From the NCBI GenBank assembly GCA_027063215.1, contig JAMOSE010000166.1, positions 1 to 6,308 on the forward strand: 6,308 nt of DNA, in the 5' to 3' direction. The stretch comes from Sulfurimonas sp. (GTDB lineage Bacteria; Campylobacterota; Campylobacteria; Campylobacterales; Sulfurimonadaceae). Positions 4,661 to 6,308 of this stretch are shown in pieces. The position numbers and the translations under genes are program-made. The notes beneath the pieces were generated by a model, which had not been told where the DNA came from, made no database searches, and worked only from the letters and a program-made list of their open reading frames with translations. How positions within the stretch are numbered: the stretch's first letter is position 1; every line of letters starts with the position of its first letter.

Positions 4661-5766
4661 TATTTTTCCTCTTTTATATCATAAATAAATATTCCGGATG
4701 GTTTTTTGATAGTAAAAATTTCACGTTTTAACCACCATCCGTTTGTGTTTAATACTGCTATTTTATTTGCATCATTGACAGACACATAAAGATACGGTTT
4801 GTTTTGAGACCATCTTACGTGTAGTACTTTACCATTAAATTCAAATCTTTTTATAATTTTAAGTGTTTTTGTATCAATAATTTGGATAACAGGGAATTTT
4901 TTTCCTGAAAATGTTACCACAAGATATTTTTTATCTGGAGAAAGTGCTGTAAATACTGGCATTCCTTCTGTCTGTATTGATTTGATAAATTTAAAATCAG
5001 GTGTAAAAACAAAGACTTTATTGTCTCCTACAGCAGGAATGAAGACTTTAGAGTTACTTACAGACCAAAAACCAAAGTGCGGAACTTTGAGAACCGGCTG
5101 TCTCTCTCCAAGTTCAAGTGGAATTTTTTTATACTTCATTGTATCAAGATTGAGCTCTCCAAGCCATGGAGAGTTAAAAAAACCGTTTATATATTTATTT
5201 CCGTCAATAAGTGCATCAAAAGGCATTGTTCCTACATCTTTAAACTCCTTGTAAAGTACAAAATGAGGTTCTTTCTTTCCCTTATTTTCATCTTTATAAA
5301 CAGCGATTGTATCATTGTCCATCTCAGAAAATACAAGATAATTTTTGTAGATTTTTATTCCTACATTACGAGATCCAGTTTTGAGTTTTTGCAGAGGTTT
5401 TAAGTCACGTGAGAGAATATCTACACTTTTATCATCATAATTTGCAACAGCTACATAATTGTCTGCAATGACAAATCCAATAGCACTCTTACTTGTTTTG
5501 TATTCACTGAGTTTTTTTTCTGTTCTTGGATCGAAACGGATGATATATCCATCACGAGAGATAAGGTAACCATCATTTTTATAAAACTTCATAACACCAT
5601 GGTTCATATTGTGCATATGTTCCATATGATTTCTTGGGAGACCATCTTCTATAACGGCAACAGAGTTGCTTTCTCTTTCTACTACAAATATTTTATCTTT
5701 TGCCAAAAGGCTTGAAGTTAAAAAGCTTGTTCCCAAAAGTGCAGTTATTACTATTTTTTTTATCAT
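4660..5766 (-). CDS. nirF: Heme d1 biosynthesis protein NirF (periplasmic beta-propeller)
   Basis: NirF acts on a late heme d1 precursor in the periplasm; its exact reaction is debated. This 368-residue protein has a Sec signal peptide (1-22, likely cleaved after LLA) and a propeller like the d1 domain of NirS. Family landmarks are FVVERESNSVAVIE (27-40), SRDG (70-73), MPFDALI (181-187), ERQPVLKVPHFGFW (221-234), IPAVG (243-247), GMPVFTALSPD (268-278), VIQIIDT (293-299), VLHVRW (314-319) and PSGIF (356-360). There is no cysteine at all, which excludes a c-type heme domain (so not NirS or NirN) and excludes the lipoprotein anchor described for Pseudomonas NirF. A Met/His-rich stretch (47-56) precedes HGVMKF, where the family's important histidine is expected. 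The gene directly abuts nirJ with no gap and overlaps cobA by one base. It is rather diverged from proteobacterial NirF, but the context supports the call. Confidence 0.88.
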   Translation of the reverse strand: MIKKIVITALLGTSFLTSSLLAKDKIFVVERESNSVAVIEDGLPRNHMEHMHNMNHGVMKFYKNDGYLISRDGYIIRFDPRTEKKLSEYKTSKSAIGFVIADNYVAVANYDDKSVDILSRDLKPLQKLKTGSRNVGIKIYKNYLVFSEMDNDTIAVYKDENKGKKEPHFVLYKEFKDVGTMPFDALIDGNKYINGFFNSPWLGELNLDTMKYKKIPLELGERQPVLKVPHFGFWSVSNSKVFIPAVGDNKVFVFTPDFKFIKSIQTEGMPVFTALSPDKKYLVVTFSGKKFPVIQIIDTKTLKIIKRFEFNGKVLHVRWSQNKPYLYVSVNDANKIAVLNTNGWWLKREIFTIKKPSGIFIYDIKEEK

Positions 5767-6308
5767 TTAAATATTCTCTCTTTCTTCTTTTGTTAGATAA
5801 CATGATGGATCTTCTGCCCAAAGATCACCACTTATTGCATAGGCTCTTGCACGGCTGCCTCCATTACAGATATCTATCTGCTTACAATCTTGACAGATAC
5901 CACTTATCTGTTTTCGAGGATGGATACGGAGTTGTTCAAGCAACTCTCCGTTTTGCCATATCTCACCAAAATTCTGATGCATGATATTGCCTACAACAAG
6001 AGGAAAAAACGGGTCAGGTCGGACTTCACCATCTGCATTGATATTAAGGAGTTTTCTTCCTGCTGAATTGCCTCCCCATGTGACAAGTCTTTTTCTCATT
6101 TTCTCTTTAAGATCAGGATATTTTTGTGCGAACTTATTAAGAAACATTACCGCATCCATCTCCATATTTCCAGTGACTATCTCAATATCACGTCCTGTTT
6201 CATAATACTCAAATGCTTTATCTAAAATAAACTCTACAGCTTTACGGCGTTCATTTTTATCTAAATCCATTTTTAAATTATCAAGTCCGCGTCCAGAATA
6301 AACAAGGT
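5767..6308 (-). CDS. nirJ: Heme d1 biosynthesis radical SAM protein NirJ, C-terminal part
   Basis: NirJ is a radical SAM enzyme that acts on didecarboxysiroheme, removing propionate side chains on the way to the C3 and C8 oxo groups of heme d1. About 180 C-terminal residues are visible; the frame stays open to the right edge, reading LVYSGRGLDNLK before the internal Met at 6270, so that Met is not the start. The N-terminal CxxxCxxC radical SAM motif lies outside the window. The visible part contains TWGGNSAGRKLLNI, then GEVRPDPFF and VVGNI, typical of SPASM-like C-terminal domains. A cysteine set CxxCxxxxxC follows, with a fourth cysteine in EDPSCYL, expected to bind an auxiliary 4Fe-4S cluster. 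SRARAYAISGDLWAEDPSC is characteristic of NirJ. The stop codon is immediately followed by the nirF ATG, so the two are co-transcribed. Confidence 0.9.
   Translation of the reverse strand, partial: LVYSGRGLDNLKMDLDKNERRKAVEFILDKAFEYYETGRDIEIVTGNMEMDAVMFLNKFAQKYPDLKEKMRKRLVTWGGNSAGRKLLNINADGEVRPDPFFPLVVGNIMHQNFGEIWQNGELLEQLRIHPRKQISGICQDCKQIDICNGGSRARAYAISGDLWAEDPSCYLTKEERENI

Noticed and set aside
4982..5403. Two overlapping plus-strand open frames opposite nirF
   Set aside because: They lie antisense to a gene with strong family motifs and show no coherent protein features.
4660..5766. NirS or NirN instead of NirF
   Set aside because: Both have a c-type heme domain with CxxCH. This protein has no cysteine and begins its propeller right after the signal peptide.
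5700..6205. Plus-strand open frames opposite the nirJ/nirF junction
   Set aside because: Low-complexity Leu/Phe/His-rich translations antisense to nirJ and nirF; no start signals or domain.
5767..6270. A complete 167-residue gene starting at the Met at 6270
   Set aside because: The frame stays open to the window edge with NirJ-like residues (YSGRGLDNL) upstream, so this is an internal methionine of a truncated nirJ.

Overview
The window is AT-rich DNA with short intergenic gaps. Its gene content and protein style (many Lys, Ile and Phe codons, Sel1-repeat secreted protein, separate SUMT and precorrin-2 dehydrogenase) point to a denitrifying or microaerophilic Campylobacterota (Epsilonproteobacteria) bacterium of the Sulfurimonas/Sulfurovum kind. 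The organism assignment is inferred from protein style, not from a marker gene.

The main theme is biosynthesis of heme d1, the cofactor of cytochrome cd1 nitrite reductase (NirS). Five recognisable steps are encoded here: a uroporphyrinogen-III methyltransferase (NirE/CobA type), a precorrin-2 dehydrogenase/ferrochelatase (Met8/CysG-N type), a single-chain two-domain siroheme decarboxylase (NirDL type), the radical SAM enzyme NirJ (C-terminal part only, gene runs off the right edge) and the periplasmic d1 protein NirF. Together they would take uroporphyrinogen III through precorrin-2 and siroheme to didecarboxysiroheme and on toward heme d1. NirS itself and NirN are not in the window.

Layout from left to right: the 3' end of a DUF59/MIP18-type Fe-S assembly gene (+); a strong convergent hairpin terminator; nirDL (-); a divergent control region holding an FNR/DNR-type box; the Met8-type gene (+); a TrpD2/YbiB-like glycosyltransferase-family-3 protein (-); a small lipoprotein (-); a divergent AT-rich control region; a secreted Sel1-repeat protein (+); then the tight minus-strand operon nirJ-nirF-cobA, in which nirJ and nirF abut with no gap and nirF and cobA overlap as TAATG.

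The trpD2-like gene, the lipoprotein and the Sel1 protein have no established link to heme d1. The best candidates for new observations are the exact -41.5 spacing of the FNR-type box relative to a nirDL promoter, a Met/His-rich stretch next to the likely functional histidine of NirF, and a long inverted repeat that covers the ribosome binding site of the trpD2-like gene. I see no mobile elements, CRISPR arrays, tRNA or rRNA genes.
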